Shown here: positions 40,158 to 48,906 of the stretch, in pieces
Layout of the letters: every line of letters begins with the position of its first letter
Position numbering within the stretch: the first letter of the stretch is position 1
Source of the DNA: Pseudomonas sp. Irchel s3b2
Lineage (GTDB): Bacteria; Pseudomonadota; Gammaproteobacteria; Pseudomonadales; Pseudomonadaceae
Reading direction: 5' to 3'
Length of the DNA: 64,000 bases
Assembly (NCBI RefSeq): GCF_900187445.1
Contig: NZ_FYEB01000010.1
Location: 62,001-126,000, forward strand
The notes under the pieces: model-generated
What the model saw: the letters and a program-made list of their open reading frames with translations, nothing else
What the model was told of the DNA's origin: nothing
Database searches by the model: none
Made by a program: the position numbers and the translations under genes

Positions 40158-40756
40158 GTCAGTACCTCCTCGGCCAGCAGCCGACGCAGTTTTTGCTGGG
40201 CGTAGCGCAAGCGGCTTTTGACGGTTTCCAGCGGGGTTTCAGTGAGGGTGGCGATCTGCGGCAGGTCGAGGTCGCCGTGGGCGCGCAGCAGGAACACTTC
40301 GCGCTGGTCGGCGGGAAGGGTTTGCAGGGCGGCTTCGAGGCGTTGACCGTCGCGGCTCAGGCTCAGCAGTTGTTCGGGGTCGGCTGCGTCATCAATCAGG
40401 GCGTGGGTTTGTTCGTCATAGCTGTCGTGCAAGGGGTTGTGTATTCCGTGTTTGCGCCAGTGATCGATCAGTCGGTTGCGGGCAATCTGATAGAGCCAGG
40501 TACGAAAGTTCGCCCGGCCTTGTGGCTGACTGGTGCTGCGGATCAGGCTCAGCCAGGTTTCCTGATACACCTCTTCGGCCAGTTCGGGCTTGCCGCTGAG
40601 GCCGAGGAGGAATCGATAAAGGCCCTGGCGATGACGGGCGTACAAAACTTCGAACGCCGGCCCGTCGCCGGAGCGGTAGCGCGCCAGCAGCGATTCGTCG
40701 CTGCTGGCGGCTGAGCTGATTGCAGAATCGGACATGTCAGCGCTGGCCTCTTTCAC
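40154..40756 (-). CDS. ECF-type RNA polymerase sigma factor
   Basis: A 200-residue sigma-70 family member. Region 2 spans FEVLYARHRQGLYRFLLGLS to FRTWLYQIARNRLIDHWRKH, and region 4 spans ALQTLPADQREVFLLRAHGD to LETVKSRLRYAQQKLRRLLA. The start is either GTG 40756, overlapping the vWA stop (GTGA), or ATG 40735. It is encoded between the vWA lipoprotein and the probable anti-sigma factor, all with overlapping ends. Confidence 0.92.
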   Translation of the reverse strand: MKEASADMSDSAISSAASSDESLLARYRSGDGPAFEVLYARHRQGLYRFLLGLSGKPELAEEVYQETWLSLIRSTSQPQGRANFRTWLYQIARNRLIDHWRKHGIHNPLHDSYDEQTHALIDDAADPEQLLSLSRDGQRLEAALQTLPADQREVFLLRAHGDLDLPQIATLTETPLETVKSRLRYAQQKLRRLLAEEVLT

Positions 40757-42486
40757 TCTATCCGGTTGTCGTTGGGCTGTTGATTCGAGGCGGTCGGGGT
40801 TCGCAGGCTCTGCGCCAACTCCACCAATTGCACGAATTCACTGCGCAGGCCGAATTGATCATCGCCTCGTGCGCCACGGGCCAGGGCTTCGGTGTCCTTC
40901 AGGCTGAACTCACCGGTATAACGCCCGTCCTTGAGCTGCTGGGAAAAGGCAGCGACGGCCGCGGCAAAGCGCAGATCATCACTGGCTGCAGACAGTTTGC
41001 CGGTCTCACCCTTCAGGATTGGCCGCTCGATCAAGCGACTGTTCCCACCTTCCGGCAACTGATAACGCACCCGCAGCATCGCCAATTCTCCGGTTTTTGC
41101 GGAAACATCGGCCGCAGGATTGCTATAGCGCAGCGGTTCCAGCCAGCCCTTCTCGCCCTTGGGCACAATTTCGTACAACGCTGTCACCGTATGCCCTGCG
41201 CCGATCTCACCGGCGTCGACTTTGTCATTGCTGAAATCCTCACGTTTCAAGGCGCGATTCTCATAGCCCAACAACCGATATTCGCTGACCAGGGCCGGAT
41301 TGAACTCCACCTGCAGCTTCACGTTCTTTGCCACCACCGCGAGGGTGGAACCGAGCTGATCCACCAGCACCTTGCGCGCCTCGCGCAGGTTGTCGATATA
41401 GGCATAGTTGCCATCGCCAGCGTCGGCCAGTTGTTCCATCAGGTGTTCATTGTAGTTATCCACACCGAAACCCAGAGTGGTCAGGGACACGCCGGTCTTG
41501 CGTTTATCCACAGCCATTTGCTTGAGGCTGTCGAAGTCGCTGATGCCGACGTTGAAGTCACCGTCGGTGGCCAGCAGGATGCGGTTGATGCCTTTGGGGA
41601 TGAACGCTTGTTGGGCCATTTGATAAGCCAGTTCGATACCCGACGCGCCGGCGGTCGAGCCGCCTGCGGTCAATTGATCGATGGCGGTACGAATTTTCGC
41701 TTTTTCCCGTCCGGAAGTCGGCTCCAACACCACGCGAGATTCTCCGGCATACACCACCAGCGAAACCCGGTCCTGCTCACGCAGTTGATCGACCAGCAAT
41801 TTCAGCGTGCTTTTGACCATGGGCAAGCCTTCGCGACGATCCATCGAGCCGGACACGTCCACCAGAAACACCAGGTTCGCCGGGGCCAAATCCGCCACCG
41901 CGCGATCAGAGGCCTTGATGCCGATGCGCAGCAAGCGTGTATGCGGGTTCCAGGGCGACGGCGCCAGCTCGGTGGTCACGCCGAACGGCGAGCCATCGGT
42001 GGGTAAGGCGTAATCGTAGGGGAAGTAATTGACCATTTCCTCCAGCCGCACCGCCCCTTCGGGAGGCAAACGCCCCTGATTGAGCAAGCGCCGGACATTG
42101 GCGTAAGCGCCGGTGTCGACGTCGGCACTGAAGGTCGAGACCGGCGCCTCAGTCACGCTGTGAATCGGGTTATCGGCCAGCGCCTGATATTGCTCCCGCT
42201 GCTCATCCCGATAGCCCTGTGGATAAGCTTCACCGGCCGGCATGGGTGCGAAAGCGACCAACGGTGCCGTTCGCGCGCTGCGCTTGGCCAGTGCGGTGTC
42301 CGCCATGACCGCCTCGCGCGCCAACGCTTCAGTTTTCAGCGCACCTTGAACCGGTGGCGCAACCGCTGCCGGGCTGTTCGTCGCAGAATCTGGCGTGGAT
42401 GAAGCACCGCAACCGGCAACGGCCAGCAACAACCCGGCGGCGAAACCCTGGGCGGCCGGGCGGAGAAAATGCAGAGGGAGGGACAT
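40753..42486 (-). CDS. von Willebrand factor A domain lipoprotein (YfbK-like)
   Basis: A 577-residue protein with a lipoprotein signal (lipobox VAGC), a disordered Ala/Pro region, the vWF N-terminal domain (about 110-200) and a vWA domain with the MIDAS motif DVSGSMD, then a C-terminal beta-rich domain (from about 415) as in E. coli YfbK. Such proteins sit at the envelope and bind partners through a metal ion. It is first in an operon with an ECF sigma factor and probable anti-sigma factor, so it may act as sensor or effector of an envelope response. The start follows CTCAGGAGG-type sequence less clearly than usual. Confidence 0.87.
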   Translation of the reverse strand: MSLPLHFLRPAAQGFAAGLLLAVAGCGASSTPDSATNSPAAVAPPVQGALKTEALAREAVMADTALAKRSARTAPLVAFAPMPAGEAYPQGYRDEQREQYQALADNPIHSVTEAPVSTFSADVDTGAYANVRRLLNQGRLPPEGAVRLEEMVNYFPYDYALPTDGSPFGVTTELAPSPWNPHTRLLRIGIKASDRAVADLAPANLVFLVDVSGSMDRREGLPMVKSTLKLLVDQLREQDRVSLVVYAGESRVVLEPTSGREKAKIRTAIDQLTAGGSTAGASGIELAYQMAQQAFIPKGINRILLATDGDFNVGISDFDSLKQMAVDKRKTGVSLTTLGFGVDNYNEHLMEQLADAGDGNYAYIDNLREARKVLVDQLGSTLAVVAKNVKLQVEFNPALVSEYRLLGYENRALKREDFSNDKVDAGEIGAGHTVTALYEIVPKGEKGWLEPLRYSNPAADVSAKTGELAMLRVRYQLPEGGNSRLIERPILKGETGKLSAASDDLRFAAAVAAFSQQLKDGRYTGEFSLKDTEALARGARGDDQFGLRSEFVQLVELAQSLRTPTASNQQPNDNRIE

Positions 42487-42526
42487 GGGGGCTGACCTCA
42501 GGAGGAAATTGACTCATTCATCCTTT

Positions 42527-42550
42527 GAGACGGGCAGCCCGATCAGTTCG
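42527..42550 (-). promoter_or_regulatory. Weak candidate ECF promoter before the vWA-sigma operon
   Basis: On the minus strand, CGAACT (42550-42545) and CGTCTC (42532-42527) resemble ECF -35/-10 elements, but the spacing of 12 bp between them is shorter than usual. Autoregulation of the sigma operon would be expected. Confidence 0.2.
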
Positions 42551-42573
42551 GGTTAAGCCGAAGTGAAAAATCT

Positions 42574-43131
42574 TCAGCGATGATAACGCCGCACCACGCT
42601 GCTGTTTTTCAGCACATGGCCTTTGATCTGCTCCATCAACTGCGCGCGAGTCAGGCCGGCGGGCAAGGCATCTGGCGCCAAGTCCAGGGCGTAGAGCTGG
42701 ATGAGGTAGTGATGGGAGCTGTCGCCGACGGGCGGGCAAGGGCCGATGTAACCAGTGCTGCCTTTACTGTTGCTGCCGCCCACGCCTTCGAGGGCGGATT
42801 TGGCGCCGACGCCGGCCGGGATCTGACGCGTTGCGGCCTTGATGCCGTAGTGAATCCAGTGATCGACGCCCAGGCCTTTCTGGCCGTCCGGGTCGTGCAT
42901 GACGATGGCGTAACTAAGGGTGCCCGGGGGGCCGGCGTTCCAGCTCAGGGCCGGGGACTGATTCTTGCCGCCGCAACCACTGCCATCGCTGGCCTGCGCC
43001 GAGGTGAACAGGCGATTGTCCGAAACACCGGGAATGCTGAGGGTGAAACGCTCCTGGGCCTGCGCCGGAAACTGCACGCAAAGGGCGACTGCTACGGCCG
43101 CCAGCCAAGGGAAAGAGGTCAATCGGGTCAT
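42574..43131 (-). CDS. YbhB/YbcL-type PEBP (Raf kinase inhibitor-like) protein
   Basis: A 185-residue secreted protein. The signal peptide is about residues 1-26 (ending PAQA), then the PEBP fold with conserved SPALSWNAGPPGTLSYAIVM, DPDG and GVDHWIHYGI, and a late GDSSHHYLIQLYALD. ATG 43131 is chosen for the signal peptide. Bacterial members are periplasmic proteins of unclear role. It is divergent from the Rieske/FAD oxidoreductase gene. Confidence 0.88.
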   Translation of the reverse strand: MTRLTSFPWLAAVAVALCVQFPAQAQERFTLSIPGVSDNRLFTSAQASDGSGCGGKNQSPALSWNAGPPGTLSYAIVMHDPDGQKGLGVDHWIHYGIKAATRQIPAGVGAKSALEGVGGSNSKGSTGYIGPCPPVGDSSHHYLIQLYALDLAPDALPAGLTRAQLMEQIKGHVLKNSSVVRRYHR

Positions 43132-43270
43132 ACCGGAGCACCTTGTGCGGGTGGGGCCGTGGTCGGCTCGCAAACTATAGCCGGACCGTTCGTGCGGTGG
43201 CAGCGGGAATTGGCTGAACCTCGGAATAGGCGCCAAACTCCTAAGTGAAACACCTGCCTGGAGATCGATC

Positions 43271-44800
43271 ATGGCACTGCACCGCGTCGCCCGTTTCGCC
43301 GATGTGCCCCTAGACCGTGGCCTTGAAGTCCGGATCGATAAGACGAAAATCGTCTTGCTGCGGGTCGGTGATCAATTACGCGCCTATCAAGGCAAATGTC
43401 CCCACGCCGGGGCTCCCTTGGCCAAAGGTGCGCTGTGTGAGGGACGATTGATCTGCCCATGGCACAAGGCGGCTTACCGGCTCGAAGACGGCGCGTTGTG
43501 CGAACCACCGTCCCTGGACAGCCTGCTGCGCTATCCGCTTGAAGTCCGCGACGATGAGGTCTGGGTCGACGACCAACCGATGCCCACCCCCAGCACCCCG
43601 CCGGCGGACGATAAGCGAACCTTTGTGATCATCGGTGCCGGTGCCGCCGGTACGGCGTGTGCGGCGGCACTGCGGGAGAAAGGTTTCGGCGGCCGGGTGA
43701 TGCTGATCGACCGTGAGTCCGAGGCGGGTTACGACCGTACGGTATTGAGCAAATTCGTGATTGCCGGGGAGATGCCGCCGGACGAAGTCCCGCCACTACG
43801 GGATGAAGGCTTTTACAGCGAACAGCGCATTGAACGGATAAACAGCGATGTGATGGGCCTGGATGCATCGATCCGGGCCCTGCGTCTGGCCGATGGCCAA
43901 TCGTTGAACTATGACGCCGCCGTGATCGCCACCGGCGGCATACCAAAATCCCTGTCGCTGCCCGGTGCCGATTTGCCGCAGGTGTTCGTGCTGCGTTCGA
44001 AGGTGCAAGCGCAGCAGATTCTGACGACCGCAAAACCCGGGCAACGGGCAGTGATCGTTGGCGACAGTTTCATTGCTCTGGAGTCCGCGTCATCCCTGCG
44101 TCAATACGGCCTGGACGTCACCGTCCTGGCCCGCCATGCCATCCCCTTCGAGGCGCATTTCGGCGAAGCTGTCGGCAAAGCGATTCGTGCCCTGCACGAG
44201 GCGAACGGCGTGGTATTTCATACTGATGGCGAAGCCGCGCAGATCGAAGGCACAGACAAGGTCGAAGCGGTGCTATTGGACAACGGTCAGCGCTTGCCGG
44301 CGGACCTGGTGTTGGTCGGCATTGGTGTCACTCCGGCAACCACCCCGTTTACCGATTTGCCAAAAGAAAAAGATCAATCACTGAAGGTCGACGGCGGGAT
44401 GCGCGTGATGGACGGGCTCTGGGCCGTCGGCGACATCGCGACCTTCCCGCTCAACGGCCAGCCGCAACGGATCGAACACTGGCGCCTGGCCCAGCAACAG
44501 GCGCGAATTGCGGCGGCGAATATGCTCGGCGGCGACGAGCGCTACCTCGATGTGCCCTATTTCTGGACCTGGCACTTCGGCAAAAACTACGACTACCTCG
44601 GACACGCCGAGGCCTGGGACGAGGTCGAGTTCAAGGGCGATCCTGACCATCCACCGTTTATCGGCCTGTTCGGCAAGAATGGCGTGGTGGCGGCCGCCGT
44701 TGCGTGCGATCAGGAGCGGGCTATGGCGATGCTCGCTGAACGGATGAAACAGCCGCTGTCGGTGGATGAGGCGTGGCAGTTGATTCGGGATTTTGCCTGA
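43271..44800 (+). CDS. Rieske-FAD/NAD(P)-dependent oxidoreductase (AIF-like)
   Basis: A 509-residue two-module protein. The N-terminal Rieske domain (1-105) has [2Fe-2S] ligands Cys43/His45 (KCPHAG) and Cys62/His65 (CPWHK). A linker leads to a pyridine nucleotide-disulfide oxidoreductase module with FAD motif VIIGAGAAGTACAAAL near 118 and an NAD-domain start AVIVGDSFIALESA. The C-terminal domain resembles those of ferredoxin reductases and AIF-like proteins. It probably passes electrons from NAD(P)H to an unknown acceptor. ATG 43271 follows TGGAGATCGATC. Confidence 0.9.
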   Translation: MALHRVARFADVPLDRGLEVRIDKTKIVLLRVGDQLRAYQGKCPHAGAPLAKGALCEGRLICPWHKAAYRLEDGALCEPPSLDSLLRYPLEVRDDEVWVDDQPMPTPSTPPADDKRTFVIIGAGAAGTACAAALREKGFGGRVMLIDRESEAGYDRTVLSKFVIAGEMPPDEVPPLRDEGFYSEQRIERINSDVMGLDASIRALRLADGQSLNYDAAVIATGGIPKSLSLPGADLPQVFVLRSKVQAQQILTTAKPGQRAVIVGDSFIALESASSLRQYGLDVTVLARHAIPFEAHFGEAVGKAIRALHEANGVVFHTDGEAAQIEGTDKVEAVLLDNGQRLPADLVLVGIGVTPATTPFTDLPKEKDQSLKVDGGMRVMDGLWAVGDIATFPLNGQPQRIEHWRLAQQQARIAAANMLGGDERYLDVPYFWTWHFGKNYDYLGHAEAWDEVEFKGDPDHPPFIGLFGKNGVVAAAVACDQERAMAMLAERMKQPLSVDEAWQLIRDFA

Positions 44801-44875
44801 GCGACATCTTCAATATTCCGCACTCCCCCGTAGGAGCGGCCGCAGACTGCTCCAGATGCCATGAACGACGCGAAC

Positions 44876-44960
44876 CCCGTAGGAGCCGGCTTGCCGGCGA
44901 AGGCGTTTTCATCGGCGCTGCATGACGTGAAGCCGCCTTCGCTGGCAAGCCAGCTCCTAC
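44876..44960. repeat. REP palindrome (GGAGCCGGCTTGCCGGCGAA type)
   Basis: CCGTAGGAGCCGGCTTGCCG and the inverted ...GCTGGCAAGCCAGCTCCTAC enclose a short loop; same family as 18628-18720. A further partial unit, CGTAGGAGCGGCCGCAG, lies at about 44829. Confidence 0.85.
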
Positions 44961-45015
44961 AAAAGCGGGTTATGCGATGCTCGCCTAACGGATGAAACAA
45001 CAGGAACGTGCCCTG

Positions 45016-45543
45016 TCAGACGTGGCTCAACGGCTCTCGATTGTCGTCATCTTCGGCCGGTAAGCGAATCACGAACGGATGCTCCAGCGGAGCCAATGGC
45101 GGCGGCAGTTCGGCCGGATCAACCGGGAAGTAGTGCGTAACCACATGACTGACATCGCCATCCTGATCGTTGTGAATGGTCATTGAGCCCGGCGTGCGCA
45201 GCTTCTCCAGTCGGTCGCCGGTCAGCTTGAAGCTTTTGCTGAGTCCCTGATCGTCCACCACCGGCGCCGGCAAACGGCGCTGGGCGAAGCGCTTGCTTTT
45301 GCGCTGTTGATAACGCGCCCAGCCGATCAGGACCGCCGCGTTCACCACCGCCACCCACAGATAAGTCTGCAACGTGTCGAGGGCGTCGAAAAATGACGCA
45401 TCGATGCGCGGGCCGTCATGGTTATCAATCAATGGCCACAAACCCTGTGCCAGCAAATACAGCAGCCCGACCCAGGCGAGCACGGTGAAAAAAACATCGA
45501 GCACGACCAGAAAGGGCCGCTGCCGGGTTCTGATGATTTTCAT
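45016..45543 (-). CDS. pgaD: PNAG biosynthesis protein PgaD
   Basis: A 175-residue inner-membrane protein with two N-terminal transmembrane helices (FLVVLDVFFTVLAWVGLLYL; TYLWVAVVNAAVLIGWARYQ) and a soluble C-terminus. PgaD assists the PgaC synthase and takes part in c-di-GMP control of poly-N-acetylglucosamine (PNAG) synthesis. Its start overlaps the pgaC stop by 4 bp. Last gene of pgaABCD. Confidence 0.88.
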   Translation of the reverse strand: MKIIRTRQRPFLVVLDVFFTVLAWVGLLYLLAQGLWPLIDNHDGPRIDASFFDALDTLQTYLWVAVVNAAVLIGWARYQQRKSKRFAQRRLPAPVVDDQGLSKSFKLTGDRLEKLRTPGSMTIHNDQDGDVSHVVTHYFPVDPAELPPPLAPLEHPFVIRLPAEDDDNREPLSHV

Positions 45544-46895
45544 TTGATGACCTCCTCTTCATCGTCATTCAGCGGCTTGATGCCCCGGTCCGGGCTGACC
45601 CAACGTGCGCGCTTCTGATGTTGGCCGAACAGCACTTTGGGGAAGCTGACCAGGGTGGTGAACAAGCTGATAAGCCAGAACACCAGCGGATACCAGACCA
45701 CCCAGAACATGGTCTTGCCGAGGCCCTTCTCGTAACGGCGATCGATCAGGATGCTGACCGCGAATTGCACCAGGCAGACCACTGCCAATAGCAGCCCGGT
45801 AAACGCCGGAGGCATTAGGTGATCGACGGCAATGGCTGGCGGCATTTCGACGAATTTGCCAACACCCCAGAAAATCATCGACAGCAAAAAGGTGAAGGCC
45901 CACCCGGTAGACAGGCAGTATTCGAACAGCAGTGGCCAGAGGTAACGATGGCGGTATTGCCAAATGCCACGGATGTTCTTGAACAGCACCTCGGCGCCGC
46001 CCTGGGCCCAACGCAGACGCTGCTTCCACAGGCCGCCGAGGGTTTCCGGCATGAGGATCCAGCACAATGCGCGGGGCTCGTAGAAAATGCTCCAGTGATC
46101 CAGTTGCAGCTTCCAACTGATGTCGATGTCTTCGGTGATCATGTCCGGGCTCCAGTAGCCGACCCGGTTCAGTGCTGTGCGACGGAAGGCGACGATCACT
46201 CCGGAAACGGTAAAGATCCGCCCGAATACCCGTTGGGTGCGCTTGATCAGGCCGATGATTGACGAGAACTCACCCACCTGCACGCGACCGATCAGGGTCG
46301 AACGGGTGCGGATTCGCGGGTTGCCGGTCACGGCGCCCAGTCGCGCATTGTCGAGCATCGGCGCCACCAGATACGCCGCGGTGTTCGGTGCCAGCAGCGC
46401 GTCACCATCGATGCACACCAGGTACTCGCTGCGCGCCGCGATGGCCCCCATGCGCAGGGCCACGGCCTTGCCCTGGTTTTCCGCCAGGTGCAGCACTCGC
46501 AGGCGCGGATCCTGCGCTGCCAGTGCGTCGAGCACCGCAGCGGTGTTGTCCTTGGAACCGTCGTTGATCGCGATCACTTCGATGTTCGGGTAATGCTGGG
46601 CCAGCGCCGCGTGGATGGTGTCGGCCGCGTTGTCGCCTTCGTTGTAGCAAGGGATCAGGATCGAGATCAGCGGTTCGCCGGCCAGCGGTGGCGGCAAAGT
46701 GTCGTCCTGCCACGGCCAGTGCCGCTCCCAGTGCAGCCAGAAATACAAGCCGCCGGCAATCCATAGTCCTGACATGAACAGTGGATAGAAGAACACGAAG
46801 TCCATCAGGAATTGCCCGGTGAGCAGAAAGATCAACCCGAGGGGTATCCCAAGGACGATCGCCAGAACCAGCAGGGCTAAAAGTCTGTCCAGCAT
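45540..46895 (-). CDS. pgaC: Poly-beta-1,6-N-acetylglucosamine synthase PgaC
   Basis: A 451-residue processive GT2 glycosyltransferase using UDP-GlcNAc. It has N-terminal helices, then ISILIPCYNEGDNAADTI, the metal-binding IDGDALLAPN, the acceptor-site EDIDISWKLQ, and the processivity motif QRLRWAQGG, then C-terminal helices. Two bases separate its start from the pgaB stop. Confidence 0.93.
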   Translation of the reverse strand: MLDRLLALLVLAIVLGIPLGLIFLLTGQFLMDFVFFYPLFMSGLWIAGGLYFWLHWERHWPWQDDTLPPPLAGEPLISILIPCYNEGDNAADTIHAALAQHYPNIEVIAINDGSKDNTAAVLDALAAQDPRLRVLHLAENQGKAVALRMGAIAARSEYLVCIDGDALLAPNTAAYLVAPMLDNARLGAVTGNPRIRTRSTLIGRVQVGEFSSIIGLIKRTQRVFGRIFTVSGVIVAFRRTALNRVGYWSPDMITEDIDISWKLQLDHWSIFYEPRALCWILMPETLGGLWKQRLRWAQGGAEVLFKNIRGIWQYRHRYLWPLLFEYCLSTGWAFTFLLSMIFWGVGKFVEMPPAIAVDHLMPPAFTGLLLAVVCLVQFAVSILIDRRYEKGLGKTMFWVVWYPLVFWLISLFTTLVSFPKVLFGQHQKRARWVSPDRGIKPLNDDEEEVIK

Positions 46896-46896
46896 G

Positions 46897-48894
46897 TCAT
46901 GGATTCCACTTGTTGGAGAGCGCGGGCCGTACGGTTTTCAGGTCCGGCTGGTTCTCGAGGAAGTTGTCCGGGTAGTAGCCGAAGCTGGTGGCGCCTTGAC
47001 GCTTGAGGCGACCCATCCAGTCGGTCAATTGCGCACTGTTGATGTCGGCGCCGGCGCTTTTCGTCCAGTCCCGGGCCTGCAATTCGAAAACCGTGCGGTC
47101 GAGTGCGCCGGGGCGCGATTTGACCGTCGCCACCAGCTTTTCGAGCCAAGGGCCGGATTGTTGGCGGCTCTGCTTTTCCATGAGTGGCATGGCCATCGGT
47201 GCCGTCCAGTCGTAGGCACCCAGGAAGTCGTCGAGGTTCTGCGCGAACCACGCTTCGCTCTCGGGGTTGAGCATCGGTTCGGCGAAAATATTGCGCGCCG
47301 TTTTCACTTGCGGGCCACGAATCGCGCGGACCTTGGCGGTCAGTTCATGAGTGAAATCGATCAGGTAGCGGCTCTTGAATCGTGTCCAGCGCTGCAGGGT
47401 TTCCGGGTCGGCGCGCAGGGCGGCAATCGAACCGGGCAAACCGTTGGCGGCATAGACCTTCAGGGCTTCGGGGCCGGCGTCTTCGAAATCCGAGAGCACC
47501 GCGTCATCGTGATAGAGGATGCCGTCGACCGAGGTCAGGCGTGCCACGTCTTCGTAGATTTCACCGATGATGCGCCGCACGTTCGGATCGAATGGCGACA
47601 AGCGCTTGTACTGGTCCGGATCGATCGACGTGGTAGTAGTTTTCGGGTCCCAGCGAGTGACTCGTGGCAGCTTCGAATCGAGGGCAAAACTCAGCACCGG
47701 CATCCAGGCATAGACTTTCACCTGAGCCCGGGTGCGCAACTGCCAGGCTACGCGGTCGAAGATATCGGCGCGCATCGGCAGGTGCCGGTTAGGGAAGTAC
47801 AGCGAGCGCACCAGGCCATCGCCCGCAGGGTCGGCGAAGGCTTGCAGGAACACCGTGTTGGCGCCCATGTCGGCCATGCGCTGGATCAGTTTTCCAAGGT
47901 TGATGTCCTGTTGGGCCGGGTTCGGGTCGTAGACGTTGTCCAGGTCCACGTGCACCACGCGCATCGGCGATTTGGACTGCACCGAGACGATGCTGTTGGC
48001 GAAGCGTTCGCCATTCGGGTCCGAGGCCACCAAAAAGCGTGGGCTGCTCATCAGGTTGTCGAGGGCATCGAGGCCGTCATCCAGGGTCAGGGCCATCTGA
48101 TAACCCTGATCGTCGATCACTTGCAGCGAGGTGCCATCCGCCACACCGTATGGCCAGACCCAGACACGCGGTTTGTAACCGGTAACCTTGCGGATCTTCT
48201 CCGAGATGGTCGCCACGTCGGCGCGCATCCGGGCCTGAAACTGGGCTTCGGTTTCGTAGCGCCCGGTAGCGGCGTCATAGCGCCGCGTCGCGGCGGCCGG
48301 TTGCAGGTTGCCTTGCGGGTTGGCCAACACGCCTTTGTGGCTGGCGTCGGTGTGGGCGGCGATTTCCACCAGGCCGGATCGGGAAATCTCGCGGATCTGC
48401 TCCCAGGTCAGGAAGTCCGAACGCTGGCGCGGTGTACCGGCGAAATCCACCGGCTGGTTCAGCGGCGTATCGATCCACACCCCGACCGGCGCCAGCAAGG
48501 CATGCCAGTTATAGGCGCGCAGCACCGGCAACACGCGGGTGTAGAAGCTTGCGTAGCCGTCGTCGAAGCTCAGCAGAATCGCCCGGGGCGGCAATTCGGG
48601 ACCGCCATTGCGAGCAGCCATGATCTGGTCGACGCTGACCGGTTTGTAGTTGTTCTCCCGTAGCCACGCCAGTTGCTCGATCATGCGCTCGGTATGCACG
48701 GCCACCACCGCCTGATCGGGGTCGCGGTCTTCGACATCGTGGTAAGCGATCCCGAGTACGTGGTTTTTCGGCCACGGCTTTTCATTGGCCGACACCGGGC
48801 GTTCGGACGGCGGTGCGAAGGCCGGGGCTTGCTGGGCGCAGGCGCTGATCAACAGCACTCCCAGCAAAAGGATGAAACGCGAAATAAATGACAT
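46897..48894 (-). CDS. pgaB: PNAG N-deacetylase PgaB
   Basis: A lipoprotein of about 665 residues (lipobox LISAC). The N-terminal polysaccharide deacetylase domain has the metal/catalytic motifs GIAYHDVED, SFDDGYASF and AAHTDASHKG. The C-terminal domain (from about 300, MRVVHVDLDNVYDPNPAQQD) is the glycoside-hydrolase-like module of PgaB. Partial deacetylation is needed for export through PgaA. The alternative start 48900 adds two residues. The gene follows pgaA closely. Confidence 0.92.
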   Translation of the reverse strand: MSFISRFILLLGVLLISACAQQAPAFAPPSERPVSANEKPWPKNHVLGIAYHDVEDRDPDQAVVAVHTERMIEQLAWLRENNYKPVSVDQIMAARNGGPELPPRAILLSFDDGYASFYTRVLPVLRAYNWHALLAPVGVWIDTPLNQPVDFAGTPRQRSDFLTWEQIREISRSGLVEIAAHTDASHKGVLANPQGNLQPAAATRRYDAATGRYETEAQFQARMRADVATISEKIRKVTGYKPRVWVWPYGVADGTSLQVIDDQGYQMALTLDDGLDALDNLMSSPRFLVASDPNGERFANSIVSVQSKSPMRVVHVDLDNVYDPNPAQQDINLGKLIQRMADMGANTVFLQAFADPAGDGLVRSLYFPNRHLPMRADIFDRVAWQLRTRAQVKVYAWMPVLSFALDSKLPRVTRWDPKTTTTSIDPDQYKRLSPFDPNVRRIIGEIYEDVARLTSVDGILYHDDAVLSDFEDAGPEALKVYAANGLPGSIAALRADPETLQRWTRFKSRYLIDFTHELTAKVRAIRGPQVKTARNIFAEPMLNPESEAWFAQNLDDFLGAYDWTAPMAMPLMEKQSRQQSGPWLEKLVATVKSRPGALDRTVFELQARDWTKSAGADINSAQLTDWMGRLKRQGATSFGYYPDNFLENQPDLKTVRPALSNKWNP

Positions 48895-48906
48895 CTTCAA
48901 ACTCTT

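Noticed and set aside
46819..48663. 614-codon open frame on the plus strand
   Set aside because: It is antisense to pgaB, which has a clear lipoprotein signal and deacetylase motifs. The frame arises from high GC content and contains no recognisable domain.
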